Shown: one piece after another, positions 44,624 through 53,234 of the stretch
Numbering within the stretch: the stretch's first letter is position 1
How the letters are laid out: the number at the start of each line of letters is the position of its first letter
From: JAIOSM01 sp964593725
GTDB lineage: Bacteria; Desulfobacterota; Desulfobacteria; Desulfobacterales; Desulfobacteraceae
Reading direction: 5' to 3'
NCBI GenBank assembly: GCA_964593725.1
Contig: CAZQJS010000012.1
Location: 9,006-73,005 of the forward strand
Length of the DNA: 64,000 bases
Notes under the pieces: model-generated
Told to the model about the DNA's origin: nothing
The model's input: the letters and a program-made list of their open reading frames with translations, nothing else
Databases searched by the model: none
Translations under genes and position numbers: made by a program

Positions 44624-46744
44624 GTGCAGCAGATTAAAAATTTCAACCAAACAGTATATATACTGTTTATTATTACTATTTATATACTTTTCAGTAGTGT
44701 GGCAATGGCCCATATTGTCTCTTCAAACAGCCATCCAGGGAAACCAGGTCATAAAGTCACCTTTACAAGCACTTTGACTTTCAATGGTCAAAACGGAACA
44801 GCCAACGGCTATATTGATTACGGCGATGGTACGCCAGAAGAGACGTTTGTTGTTGGTTTAGTTGTACCATTTGTTAATTTTTTTTCAAAAACATATGTTA
44901 CAACCCATACCTATATTAAGCCTGGCAATTATACTGTCAGAGTGAGAACAATTACAGGCGGTGCAGCCATTGCTTCAGGACCGAACCCGGCCATTATGAA
45001 CCAGCAGATAAAACATGGAATTTATATCAGCCGTATAAAGCTGTACTTTGAGAATAACAGACCTGAGATAACTTTAAACAGGAATCAGAGTCCGCCCGGA
45101 CTTTTTGCAAAAATAGATTTTGAAGGTTCAGGATACATAAAAGGATTCTGGGAAATTGATGGAAAAAGACAGAGCTATGTTTCAAGATATATTGCAAAGG
45201 GCAGGTCTATCACCTTGAACTACCCTGCAGCACCGCCCATCCCCACCTTTAAGTATGGAACCCATAAGGTTCGTTTTGTGATAACAGCACCCCATATGAA
45301 CATAAAATTTCCCTATGCACTCTATTTTATTACTTCAGACGAGAGGGAACAGATTGCAGAAATTCAGCTGCTTCAGCCTGCCGAAGGAGAGGATATAGCC
45401 TATGAACCCATTTTTTTCCTATGGAAGCCTGTGCCAAAAGCCCTGGTTTATCTGATAACTGTTTTTTCAAAGACCAGGCAGACACAGATATTTGCAGCAT
45501 ATACAAGGAAAAATGAATATGCACTTAAATCCAATATACTAATGAGCCGTATTAAACCAGAGGAAAAGTATATATGGAATGTTATAGGTTTTAACGATCA
45601 AAATGAGATCACAGCCGAAAGTATACCGTCGCTCTTTTCTGTTAATCAGAAGAGCGCATTTGTGCCCGGGCATATACTTTTTATTACCAGGCCAACAAAA
45701 CGCGGCCGGCAGGTCATCCAGGCAGTTAAGAAAAAATACGGCCTGAAAATCCTGGACAGCTATCCCATTGAGGTTCTTGGCATGGAGGTTACAGAATTTT
45801 ACACTGACAGGGATATATCAGGTATTATTGATGAGTTGAAATTAAGGCGGGATGTTGTTGATGTACAGCCTGATTTTGTTTTTAAAACCATGTCAGGGCC
45901 GGTTGGTAACTTACTGGATGAGCCCATGAATAACATGCAGAGTATCAGAAAAATAATTAAAATCGATCCTGATCTTAACTTTAAGGGCAGGGGTGTTAAG
46001 ATAGCTGTTGTTGATACTGGCGTGGATGTTAAGCATAAAGATCTGAAAGGTGCAGTATCCTTTAAAAAAAACTGTATGCCCAGGGGAAAATACCTGCCTG
46101 AGATACACGGAACAGCAGTTGCCGGACTGATAGGAGCAAGGAAGAATAATTTTGGAATTGAAGGGTATGCTCCTGAATCTGAAATTTTTGCCCTGAGGGC
46201 ATGCAGGCAGATTTCAAAGACCCAGCCCAGAGGTGAGTGTTACTCTTCCTCCATTGCCAGGGCACTGGATATTGCCATAAAAAAAGATGTGCAGATCATT
46301 AATATGAGTCTTGGCACAAGTGTTAAGGACAAATTAATATCAAGGATTATTAAAACTGGTGCAGAACATGGAATTATATTTGTGGCACCTGCGGGGAATA
46401 ATCGTGAATTATATGACCTGAGCTTCCCTGCATCCCATCCTGATGTTATCTCTGTTGCGGGGATAGCAGAAGACGGCACTTATTTTCCCAATGCGAAAGT
46501 TGCTGAAAAAGCTGACTTCTATCTTCCATGCGATAATCTTTTTTCAACCATTCCCCATAACAAACACAACTTTTTAAGCGGAACATCTTTATCAGGAGCT
46601 GTTGTATCTGGTCTTTTAGCCCTGTCCCACGGGAAAAACCGGGATTATATTCTGGCAAGGCTGAAATCCTTTGACGGCGATATGAATAAATGGGTTAATA
46701 AATATTTGATGACCAGGAGTATGGCAGTTAAGAAAAACAATTGA
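44624..46744 (+). CDS. Exported subtilisin-like (S8) serine protease with PKD-like domain
   Basis: The start is a GTG with AGGAGG 7-8 nt upstream. The 706-residue protein has a signal peptide (about 10-29), a PKD/Ig-like domain with GYIDYGDGTPEETF (about 60-115), a second beta-rich region (about 250-340), a propeptide-like segment (about 348-425) and the S8 catalytic domain. The triad is intact: Asp464 in VVDTGVD, His495 in HGTAVAG and Ser655 in SGTSLSG. The substrate is unknown. An ECF sigma gene begins 61 bp downstream, so the protease may take part in the signalling step that frees the sigma factor. Alternatives are processing of the co-encoded barrel. Confidence 0.9.
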   Translation: MQQIKNFNQTVYILFIITIYILFSSVAMAHIVSSNSHPGKPGHKVTFTSTLTFNGQNGTANGYIDYGDGTPEETFVVGLVVPFVNFFSKTYVTTHTYIKPGNYTVRVRTITGGAAIASGPNPAIMNQQIKHGIYISRIKLYFENNRPEITLNRNQSPPGLFAKIDFEGSGYIKGFWEIDGKRQSYVSRYIAKGRSITLNYPAAPPIPTFKYGTHKVRFVITAPHMNIKFPYALYFITSDEREQIAEIQLLQPAEGEDIAYEPIFFLWKPVPKALVYLITVFSKTRQTQIFAAYTRKNEYALKSNILMSRIKPEEKYIWNVIGFNDQNEITAESIPSLFSVNQKSAFVPGHILFITRPTKRGRQVIQAVKKKYGLKILDSYPIEVLGMEVTEFYTDRDISGIIDELKLRRDVVDVQPDFVFKTMSGPVGNLLDEPMNNMQSIRKIIKIDPDLNFKGRGVKIAVVDTGVDVKHKDLKGAVSFKKNCMPRGKYLPEIHGTAVAGLIGARKNNFGIEGYAPESEIFALRACRQISKTQPRGECYSSSIARALDIAIKKDVQIINMSLGTSVKDKLISRIIKTGAEHGIIFVAPAGNNRELYDLSFPASHPDVISVAGIAEDGTYFPNAKVAEKADFYLPCDNLFSTIPHNKHNFLSGTSLSGAVVSGLLALSHGKNRDYILARLKSFDGDMNKWVNKYLMTRSMAVKKNN

Positions 46745-46774
46745 TAATTTTAATAAAATAATATCAGGAAAATG

Positions 46775-46785
46775 TTGAACCTTTT
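46775..46785 (+). promoter_or_regulatory. Second TTGAACCTTTT motif, before the ECF sigma gene
   Basis: This copy is identical to 42369-42379. It also forms an inverted repeat with GGTTCA at 46790-46795 (TGAACC...GGTTCA). It lies only 21 bp before the ATG at 46806. A transcript from it would begin near or after that ATG, so a start at the internal ATG (46824) or a repressor-type role must be considered. Confidence 0.35.
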
Positions 46786-46805
46786 ATGGGGTTCATACTA
46801 CTTAC

Positions 46806-47393
46806 ATGAACAGAGAACCGGGTATGGGTAAAAAAGCAGGTTATGATAAAGATAACAATCACGGCCTGCTTCTCGAAAAAGTAATAAAAAAGGATACAAA
46901 AGCTTTTGAAGAGCTTTATGAATTAACTTCAAGGAGTATATTTTTGTATTTATACAGATTACTTCAAAACAGGCAAAGTGCCGAGGATATCCATGTAGAG
47001 GTTTATGCTGCGGTCTGGAAAAATGCATCACGATTTAAGGGTAAGTCAAAGGTCAGAACATGGATGTTTGGGATTGCAAGGAACCTTGCATTCAATGAAT
47101 TAAGAAAAAAATACAATGGGACCCAGAGCATTGACAGGCCTGTGAAGGATGATAATTCATATAAGGCCTATGAAGGGTTTGAAAGACAACAGTATATTCA
47201 GGAGGCATTGATGGAGATATCAGCAAAACACAGGGAAATACTTGATTTTGTTTTTTTCCATGAACTTAGTTATTCTGAAATAGCAAAGCTTTTAAATATT
47301 CCGGAAAACACGGTTAAAACCAGGGTCTATTATGCAAAAGCAGCTCTTAAAGAGGCGCTTGTGAAAATAGCCGGCAGACCAGATAGTGAATAA
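46806..47393 (+). CDS. ECF-type RNA polymerase sigma factor
   Basis: The 195-residue protein has sigma region 2 (DTKAFEELYELTSRSIFLYL, QSAEDIHVEVYAAVWKNASRF, VRTWMFGIARNLAFNELRK) and region 4 with its helix-turn-helix (HREILDFVFFHELSYSEIAKLLNIPENTVKTRVYYAKAAL-type segment). There is no region 1 or 3, as is normal for ECF factors. An internal ATG at 46824 could be the true start. It is followed after 20 bp by an anti-sigma-like membrane protein and preceded by the S8 protease gene. Confidence 0.93.
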   Translation: MNREPGMGKKAGYDKDNNHGLLLEKVIKKDTKAFEELYELTSRSIFLYLYRLLQNRQSAEDIHVEVYAAVWKNASRFKGKSKVRTWMFGIARNLAFNELRKKYNGTQSIDRPVKDDNSYKAYEGFERQQYIQEALMEISAKHREILDFVFFHELSYSEIAKLLNIPENTVKTRVYYAKAALKEALVKIAGRPDSE

Positions 47394-47413
47394 CCCGGAA
47401 CCAGGGGAATATC

Positions 47414-47998
47414 ATGGATAATTACACGCATGGAACACAAACAGATCATGGCAGGAAAGATATGGACAATGGTTTTGAAAAAGATTTAAAAAACAGTTAC
47501 AGAGAGCTTGTTGACACATCAATTCTGCCGCCTTCCAATGCATTTTCAAGAATCATGGAAACCATAAAACAGGAGGAAAAAGCACAACATCACAGGACAG
47601 GAGAATCTATATTTTCAAAATTGTTTGAATTTATTCGTGACATTATAAATATTCAGAAAATGGGCTGGGCTGTTGCAGGTGTTCAGTTTGCAGTCATTAT
47701 TTTTCTTGTTTTACCGCCGTCAGTTTTAAATGTTGATACTTTTCATACATTAAGTACAAATAAAATAAGTATAAATAAAATTTCCGGGAAAGCCATGGAA
47801 GTCAATATTGTCTTTAAAGAGAATGCTCTGCAGAAAGAGATATGGCAATTGCTTAACAAATCAGATGCAGTGATAATAAATGGCCCGACAGAAACCGGAC
47901 TTTATGTTCTGCATATTAAACAGGGCGATGACCTTGATGCCCGGCTCCAGGCCATTAAAGATTCAAAAATAGTGAAGTTCCTGGATAAAAGGTATTAA
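47414..47998 (+). CDS. Anti-sigma-like single-pass membrane protein
   Basis: The 194-residue protein has a soluble N-terminal part of about 85 residues (ELVDTSILPPSNAFSRIMETI), one membrane helix (about 90-108: AVAGVQFAVIIFLVLPPS) and a periplasmic domain of about 80 residues. Position right after the ECF gene and this topology are typical of an anti-sigma factor. There is no zinc-binding CxxC, so it is not a ZAS-type. The periplasmic end (VIINGPTETGLYVLHI, then LQAIKDSKIVKFLDK) has the beta-alpha-beta pattern of subtilisin propeptide/I9-like inhibitors. This fits the S8 protease encoded two genes upstream. Function is inferred. Confidence 0.72.
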   Translation: MDNYTHGTQTDHGRKDMDNGFEKDLKNSYRELVDTSILPPSNAFSRIMETIKQEEKAQHHRTGESIFSKLFEFIRDIINIQKMGWAVAGVQFAVIIFLVLPPSVLNVDTFHTLSTNKISINKISGKAMEVNIVFKENALQKEIWQLLNKSDAVIINGPTETGLYVLHIKQGDDLDARLQAIKDSKIVKFLDKRY

Positions 47999-48056
47999 CC
48001 GGAGAATTTCAAATATACATTTTTTTCACTTAAAACAGTCCCTTGTTATATTCTTC

Positions 48057-48085
48057 TTGACTTCCAGTCTCTGTTTATCTATTCT
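48057..48085 (+). promoter_or_regulatory. Candidate sigma-70 promoter of the diguanylate cyclase gene
   Basis: TTGACT (48057-48062), a 17-bp spacer and TATTCT (48080-48085) lie about 150 bp before the ATG at 48238. Confidence 0.4.
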
Positions 48086-48237
48086 TGTATTATAACAATT
48101 TTAAATCGGCGATTTTTATCCATGGTATTGTGGTTTATGTATCACCGGAGAAATTAAGACAAAATCATTTCCGGATAAATCTTTTTTATGGCCGGAGCAA
48201 ATAATATTTCAGTTAAGTTTTTTCTGAAAGGCTGGTT

Positions 48238-49890
48238 ATGACTGAGCACGATAAGACAAAGATTTTAGCAGTATTTGGCAATGGTGAAAATAGTCCTGCA
48301 ATGGCAGCAATGCTTGAAAATCTGGATATTGATCTCATTAACAGATATTCCTGTGATGAAGCTCTATCCTTTCTTCTTGGGAATGAAACTGCCCTTATTT
48401 TAATGGAAGTCAGGATGAATGGAACAGACGGGTTCAAGGCTGCAGAAAAGATCAGAAGTCACAGACAGCTTAAGACAACCCCCATAATTTTTATTACAGA
48501 TGAACAAAAGGATAAAAATCAGACTTTCAAGGGATATGAATCAGGCTGGGTTGATTATATCTGCCGCCCCTTTGATCCCCGCGATCTGATACGAAAGGTG
48601 AAAATATTTTTAGATTGTTTCCACAAAAAAAAAGAGGTGGACAATATCAATATGAAGCTCCAGGCCGGCATTGAGCATATGGATACTGTGAACAGGAAAT
48701 TATTGGAGCAGCAGAACAAACTTGTTGAAGAGGAAAGGCTGAAGGTGCTTTTACAGATGGCTGGTGCTACAGCCCATGAGTTGAGCCAGCCCCTCCAGGT
48801 GCTTGTGGGTAACATCGACCTCATGGAAATGGAACTCAAGGACGGGAAAGATATCTCAAAGTATGTTGAAAAGATAAAAGGCTCTGGCATGCGCATTGCT
48901 GAAGTTGCAAAAAAGATTCAGAGCCTGAAACATGACCAGATAAGGGCTCATGATGCAAGCAGTAATATTATAGATATACACCAGTCAACCAATATTTTAT
49001 ATGTCGAAGATAGTAAACAGGATTTTAAGCGCCTTGAAAAGCTTCTTTCTTTAAATCATAAGGTCTCCCTTGTGCATGCAGACACGATCAGGCAGGCATT
49101 ATCGGTCCTTGAAGACAAGGAGTTGAATATTGATATAATTTTCCTTGATTATATACTTAAGTTCGGTACTGCCTTTGATTTCATGGAAAAATGTATGGAA
49201 AGGGGTATAAATATACCCATTATCATTATCACAGGCCATGGTAATGAGAAGGTTGCCTCGCAATTGATCAAGGCCGGAGCCTACGACTACTTTCCCAAGG
49301 CTGAACTGGATGCCAATTCAGTGATACGGTCCATAAACAGCAGCATAGAAAAAACACGGCTTAAAAAAGAGCTTGATCTTGTACATAGGAAAATTGCTGA
49401 AAATTCTATAAAAGACGGACTTACAGGCCTTTATAACCGCCGTTATTTCATGGAGAGCCTGGACATAGAGTTTGAAAGGGCAAAGCGTTATAACAGAGAT
49501 TTTTCCCTTTTGATGATCGATGTTGATTTTTTTAAATCAATTAATGATCGATATGGTCACCAGGCAGGAGATATTGTATTGTCCGGTCTTGCCGATATAT
49601 TTTTTTCCTGTATCAGGAAGAGCGACATAGTATGCAGGTATGGTGGAGAAGAGTTTGCCATAATCCTGCCTGATACAGATAAAAATAGCGCAAAAACAAC
49701 TGCTGACAAAATAAGAAAGGCAGTTGAAAATGCAAGGTTCAAAGAAGGTAAGAACACGATGCAGACAACCATAAGTATAGGCATTGCAGGTAATGCAGGC
49801 CTTAAGACTCCAAGGGCAGTAACAGGCGAATCAGATAAAGCATTGTACAGGGCAAAAAATAACGGCCGCAACAGAGTCGAGATAAATTGA
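48238..49890 (+). CDS. Composite signalling protein: pseudo-receiver, HisKA, receiver, GGDEF
   Basis: The 550-residue cytoplasmic protein begins with a receiver-like domain (about 8-125). Its phospho-acceptor is Glu (LILMEVRMNG), the acidic pair is absent and the usual KP is RP (CRPFDP). A coiled coil and a HisKA-type helix pair follow (about 160-240) with H in ATAHELSQPLQVLVGNIDL, but no HATPase domain. A normal receiver (about 258-375, FLDYILKFGTAFDF, PKAEL) and an active GGDEF domain (about 395-550, GGEEF) close it, with an RxxD inhibitory site (RKSD) five residues before. It should make c-di-GMP under receiver control. The ribosome site is AAAGG. Confidence 0.92.
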   Translation: MTEHDKTKILAVFGNGENSPAMAAMLENLDIDLINRYSCDEALSFLLGNETALILMEVRMNGTDGFKAAEKIRSHRQLKTTPIIFITDEQKDKNQTFKGYESGWVDYICRPFDPRDLIRKVKIFLDCFHKKKEVDNINMKLQAGIEHMDTVNRKLLEQQNKLVEEERLKVLLQMAGATAHELSQPLQVLVGNIDLMEMELKDGKDISKYVEKIKGSGMRIAEVAKKIQSLKHDQIRAHDASSNIIDIHQSTNILYVEDSKQDFKRLEKLLSLNHKVSLVHADTIRQALSVLEDKELNIDIIFLDYILKFGTAFDFMEKCMERGINIPIIIITGHGNEKVASQLIKAGAYDYFPKAELDANSVIRSINSSIEKTRLKKELDLVHRKIAENSIKDGLTGLYNRRYFMESLDIEFERAKRYNRDFSLLMIDVDFFKSINDRYGHQAGDIVLSGLADIFFSCIRKSDIVCRYGGEEFAIILPDTDKNSAKTTADKIRKAVENARFKEGKNTMQTTISIGIAGNAGLKTPRAVTGESDKALYRAKNNGRNRVEIN

Positions 49891-49984
49891 ATTAATCCCA
49901 CCTTTAATTGACAAATCCAGAATATTGATATAGTTCAATCTTTGGGCTTGATTGATACTTTTAGCAGAAGAGAGTTTTCCTGTG

Positions 49985-51145
49985 ATGGATTTTGAACTTG
50001 GTAAAAAACAGTTGATGGTGCGGAAAAATATCAGAAATTTTTCCAGAAAAGTCCTTGGCAAATGGGATCATATCCTTGACAGGGAATCAAGACCTCTGCC
50101 AGATGATATTATACAACTGATGGGAGAGCTCAACCTCTGGGGAATCCAGGCTCCTGTAAAATTCGGCGGTGCTGGCCTGGATACCATAAGTTATTGTATA
50201 ATTATTGAAGAGATATCCCGGGTTTGTGCATCCACTGGCCTTGGTGTTACAGTTCATAACTCAGTCTGCCTTGCACCTGTTTTGAAATTTGGCACAGAGT
50301 ATCAGATCAGACGGTATGCACCCATCCTTGCAACGGGCAGGAAAACAGGTGGTTTTACCATAACTGAACCCCAGGCGGGATCAGATGCAGCAGGCATCAG
50401 AACCAGGGCAGTAAAAGATGGAAAAAATTATATAATAAACGGCCAGAAAGCCTTTGTAACAAACGGCGGCACAGGGAAAATTTTTCTTGTGGGCGCTTTG
50501 TATGATGCACCTGGCAGACAGAGGCAGATGGCTGTTTTTATCATGGATAAATCCATGCCTGGATTTGAAACAGGAAAAGTCGAAGACCTCATGGGTATGA
50601 GGGGCAATATGGTCTCAGAGTTATCATTCAATGATGTTAAAGTGCCGGAAGAAAATCTGCTTGGAGGAACTTTGAACGGTTTTCCCCTGGCAATGCAGAC
50701 CCTTGATATGGGGCGTATAGGCATTGCAGCCCAGGCACTTGGAATAGGCATGGCAGCCTATGAAGCAGCTGCAAAATATGCATCGGAGCGGAAACAGTTT
50801 AACAGGCCAATCGGTAAATTTCAGGCGGTCTCCTTTAAGCTTGCTGATATGAAAATAGAGCTTGAGGCTGCAAGGATGCTGATTTATAAGGCATGCTCCC
50901 TGAAGGATGCAGGCAGACCCTATTCAACTGCATCTGCCATGTGCAAAGCCTATGCACCTGCCGTTGCAATGCGTGTATGTAAGGAGGCTTTACAGATATT
51001 CGGAGGCTATGGATATGTAAAAGAACTGCCGGTTGAACGCTATTTCAGAGATGCGAAAATCACTGAAATATATGAAGGCACCAGCGAAATAATGAAAATA
51101 ATAATCGGGAACAGTATTTTAAAAGAGTTTACAGAGAAATATTAG
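49985..51145 (+). CDS. Acyl-CoA dehydrogenase
   Basis: From the ATG at 49985 the flavoenzyme has 386 residues, normal for a short- or medium-chain acyl-CoA dehydrogenase. It oxidises acyl-CoA to enoyl-CoA and passes electrons to ETF. Signatures are ITEPQAGSDAAGIRT, the GMRGNMVSELSF region, the FAD segment SERKQFNRPIGKFQAVSFKLADM, and GGYGYVKELPVERYFRDAKI followed by the catalytic Glu in YEGTSE. The upstream TTG at 49952 has no ribosome site. etfB starts 11 bp after it, so the enzyme and its electron acceptor form one operon. Confidence 0.95.
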   Translation: MDFELGKKQLMVRKNIRNFSRKVLGKWDHILDRESRPLPDDIIQLMGELNLWGIQAPVKFGGAGLDTISYCIIIEEISRVCASTGLGVTVHNSVCLAPVLKFGTEYQIRRYAPILATGRKTGGFTITEPQAGSDAAGIRTRAVKDGKNYIINGQKAFVTNGGTGKIFLVGALYDAPGRQRQMAVFIMDKSMPGFETGKVEDLMGMRGNMVSELSFNDVKVPEENLLGGTLNGFPLAMQTLDMGRIGIAAQALGIGMAAYEAAAKYASERKQFNRPIGKFQAVSFKLADMKIELEAARMLIYKACSLKDAGRPYSTASAMCKAYAPAVAMRVCKEALQIFGGYGYVKELPVERYFRDAKITEIYEGTSEIMKIIIGNSILKEFTEKY

Positions 51146-51156
51146 GAATTGAATTT

Positions 51157-51948
51157 ATGCTCAAGATAATTGTCTGCATAAAACAGGTGCCGGGCACAGG
51201 AAAAGTCAGAATCGATAATGAGACAGGGGTTTTAAAGAGAGAAGAGAGCGATAATATTATCAATCCGGATGATCTCCATGCCCTTGAGCTTGCACTCTAT
51301 ATAAAAGAGTATTATGAAAGCCACATTACTGCAATTACAATGGGGCCTTCCAGTGCTGAAGATGTTCTATATGATGCCTATGCCCTTGGTGTTGATAAAT
51401 GTATACTCCTGAGTGACAGCTTGTTTACAGGTGCAGATACTTATGCCACAAGCCTCACTCTGACAAGGGCGATTGAGAAACTTGGCAGGTTTGACATTAT
51501 TCTGACCGGCATGACAGCCATTGACGGCAATACTTCCCACGTGGGATACCAGATGGCAGAATTTTTAGAAGTTCCCCTTATTACACAGATTAACGATATT
51601 GAAATTATTGGAGACTATGCAGTTATTAAAAGGCTTTACGGGCATGAATATCAGAAAATTTCAGTTGGATTTCCCATGATTCTGTCTGCTGATAAAGAGA
51701 CAAACATAGTAAGATTTCCAAAATTCTCCAATATTAATTCCTGCTTTGAAAAAAAGATCATTACCATGGGTGCAGAAGACCTTGGCGGCAGTGAAGATGA
51801 CTACGGGCTGAAGGGTTCGCCAAGCATTGTAATTAAGACAGAATCGTTTAAACATAAAAGAAAACAGGAACAGATCACAGGTGAGCTTGAGGAAAAGGTT
51901 GACAAGTTCATTGCTATTCTTAAAAAGCATAATATTCTTAAATATTAA
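51157..51948 (+). CDS. etfB: Electron transfer flavoprotein beta subunit
   Basis: The 263-residue protein has the family start MLKIIVCIKQVPGT, the NPDDLHALELAL segment, TMGPSSAEDVL and the nucleotide-binding stretch TGMTAIDGNTSHVGYQMAEFL. The last motif resembles that of EtfBs from anaerobes, some of which are bifurcating; this cannot be decided by eye. It accepts electrons from the upstream acyl-CoA dehydrogenase together with EtfA. A AGGA site precedes the ATG. etfA follows after 13 bp. Confidence 0.94.
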   Translation: MLKIIVCIKQVPGTGKVRIDNETGVLKREESDNIINPDDLHALELALYIKEYYESHITAITMGPSSAEDVLYDAYALGVDKCILLSDSLFTGADTYATSLTLTRAIEKLGRFDIILTGMTAIDGNTSHVGYQMAEFLEVPLITQINDIEIIGDYAVIKRLYGHEYQKISVGFPMILSADKETNIVRFPKFSNINSCFEKKIITMGAEDLGGSEDDYGLKGSPSIVIKTESFKHKRKQEQITGELEEKVDKFIAILKKHNILKY

Positions 51949-51961
51949 ACCGGGAAATAAA

Positions 51962-53029
51962 ATGAGACCGACTTTAGATTTTAATACATACAAAGGCATT
52001 ATGGTTTTTGTGGAGATTCAGGACCACGAGCAGGTGCTGGAAGGTTCTCTGGAGCTTTTATCCAGGGCGCGCTTCCTTGCAGACAAGGTTGATCAAAAAT
52101 TGTACGCCGTTATATTGGGCAAGGATGCAGAGCAGTATCTGCCTGAAATTGAACCGTTCCATCCGGACATTATTATATGCTGCAGCCATGAAAACTTGAA
52201 ACACTATGACAGCCAGATTTTTCCGGACATGATAACCCGGTTAATAAAAAAATATAAACCCTCTGCCTTTCTTTCAATATTTACAGAAGCTGGCAGGGAT
52301 CTGACACCAAGGCTTGCCCAGCGATTTGCCACGGGCTGTACATCCCACTGCACAGGGCTTGATATTGCATACCTGCCTCAATATCGAAGTGAACTTCTTT
52401 TGATGAAACGTCCTGCCTTTTCCGGTAATGTCATTGCAACCATAATTTCACCCCGGACAAGGCCCCAGATGGCAACGGTTCAACCCGGTGTATTTACTAA
52501 AAATGAACATTGTAAACATATGGATAAAGAGCAGGCATCAGGACCTGAGAGCACAAAACTTATAAAACTTATATTTGACTATGATATGGCGAGTCTGAAA
52601 ATAAAAAATCTTGATGCTCCCACAAGGTGGGATAAAAAATCAGTCCCCCTGGAGAGTGCATCATTGATTGTTGCAGGAGGGCGAGGCATTAAAAGTCAAA
52701 AGACCTTTATGCTCCTGTATGAACTTGCAGATTTATTAAAGGGTGAAGTAGGGGCTACACGGGTTCCTGTGTTTAAAGAGTGGTGTGACAAAGAACGCAT
52801 GATCGGACAGACAGGTAAAACCGTAAAACCCACCCTTTACCTTGGCCTGGGAATATCAGGCCAGATACAGCATACATCATCCATTGTCGAATCAGATATG
52901 ATCATCTCGGTAAACACCGACGAAAATGCTCTGCTCAACGGGATGTCGGATTATGTGATAAATGAAGATGCACAAGTTTTTATAGAACAGCTTATAACGC
53001 GCCTTAAGCACGAAATAAGGGCGAAGTAG
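51962..53029 (+). CDS. etfA: Electron transfer flavoprotein alpha subunit
   Basis: From the ATG at 51962 the protein has 355 residues. The N-terminal domain starts GIMVFVEIQDHEQVLEGSLELL-type (split here), and the C-terminal FAD domain is clear: GGRGIKSQKTFMLLYELADLL, VGATRVPVFKEWC, MIGQTGKTVKPTLYLGLGISG and QIQHTSSIVESDMIISVNTDENA. It pairs with EtfB and binds the FAD that carries electrons on. The earlier in-frame start at 51881 would overlap etfB by 68 bp and is rejected. It ends the acyl-CoA dehydrogenase-etfBA operon; no ETF oxidoreductase is adjacent. Confidence 0.94.
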   Translation: MRPTLDFNTYKGIMVFVEIQDHEQVLEGSLELLSRARFLADKVDQKLYAVILGKDAEQYLPEIEPFHPDIIICCSHENLKHYDSQIFPDMITRLIKKYKPSAFLSIFTEAGRDLTPRLAQRFATGCTSHCTGLDIAYLPQYRSELLLMKRPAFSGNVIATIISPRTRPQMATVQPGVFTKNEHCKHMDKEQASGPESTKLIKLIFDYDMASLKIKNLDAPTRWDKKSVPLESASLIVAGGRGIKSQKTFMLLYELADLLKGEVGATRVPVFKEWCDKERMIGQTGKTVKPTLYLGLGISGQIQHTSSIVESDMIISVNTDENALLNGMSDYVINEDAQVFIEQLITRLKHEIRAK

Positions 53030-53234
53030 GTATGATTTACCAGATCAGCCATCATACTTTTGCCGATTTTCAGCATTACTTTTCTGGTTTTATGGCTGTA
53101 TCCGGGTAAAAGCAGAAAATACTTGACAAACAAGCCAATTCTAATCAAACTTAAAAAGTATATAAATCAACAAAAATTTTACAGAATTTAAAGCAGGGTA
53201 TATTCATAACCTTTACTTGTAAGGAGGGTGATCC

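Noticed and set aside
53032..53109. 25-codon open frame after etfA
   Set aside because: Too short, with no recognisable sequence and no clear ribosome site; a GTATGAT/ATCATAC inverted repeat in the same place could instead be a weak terminator.
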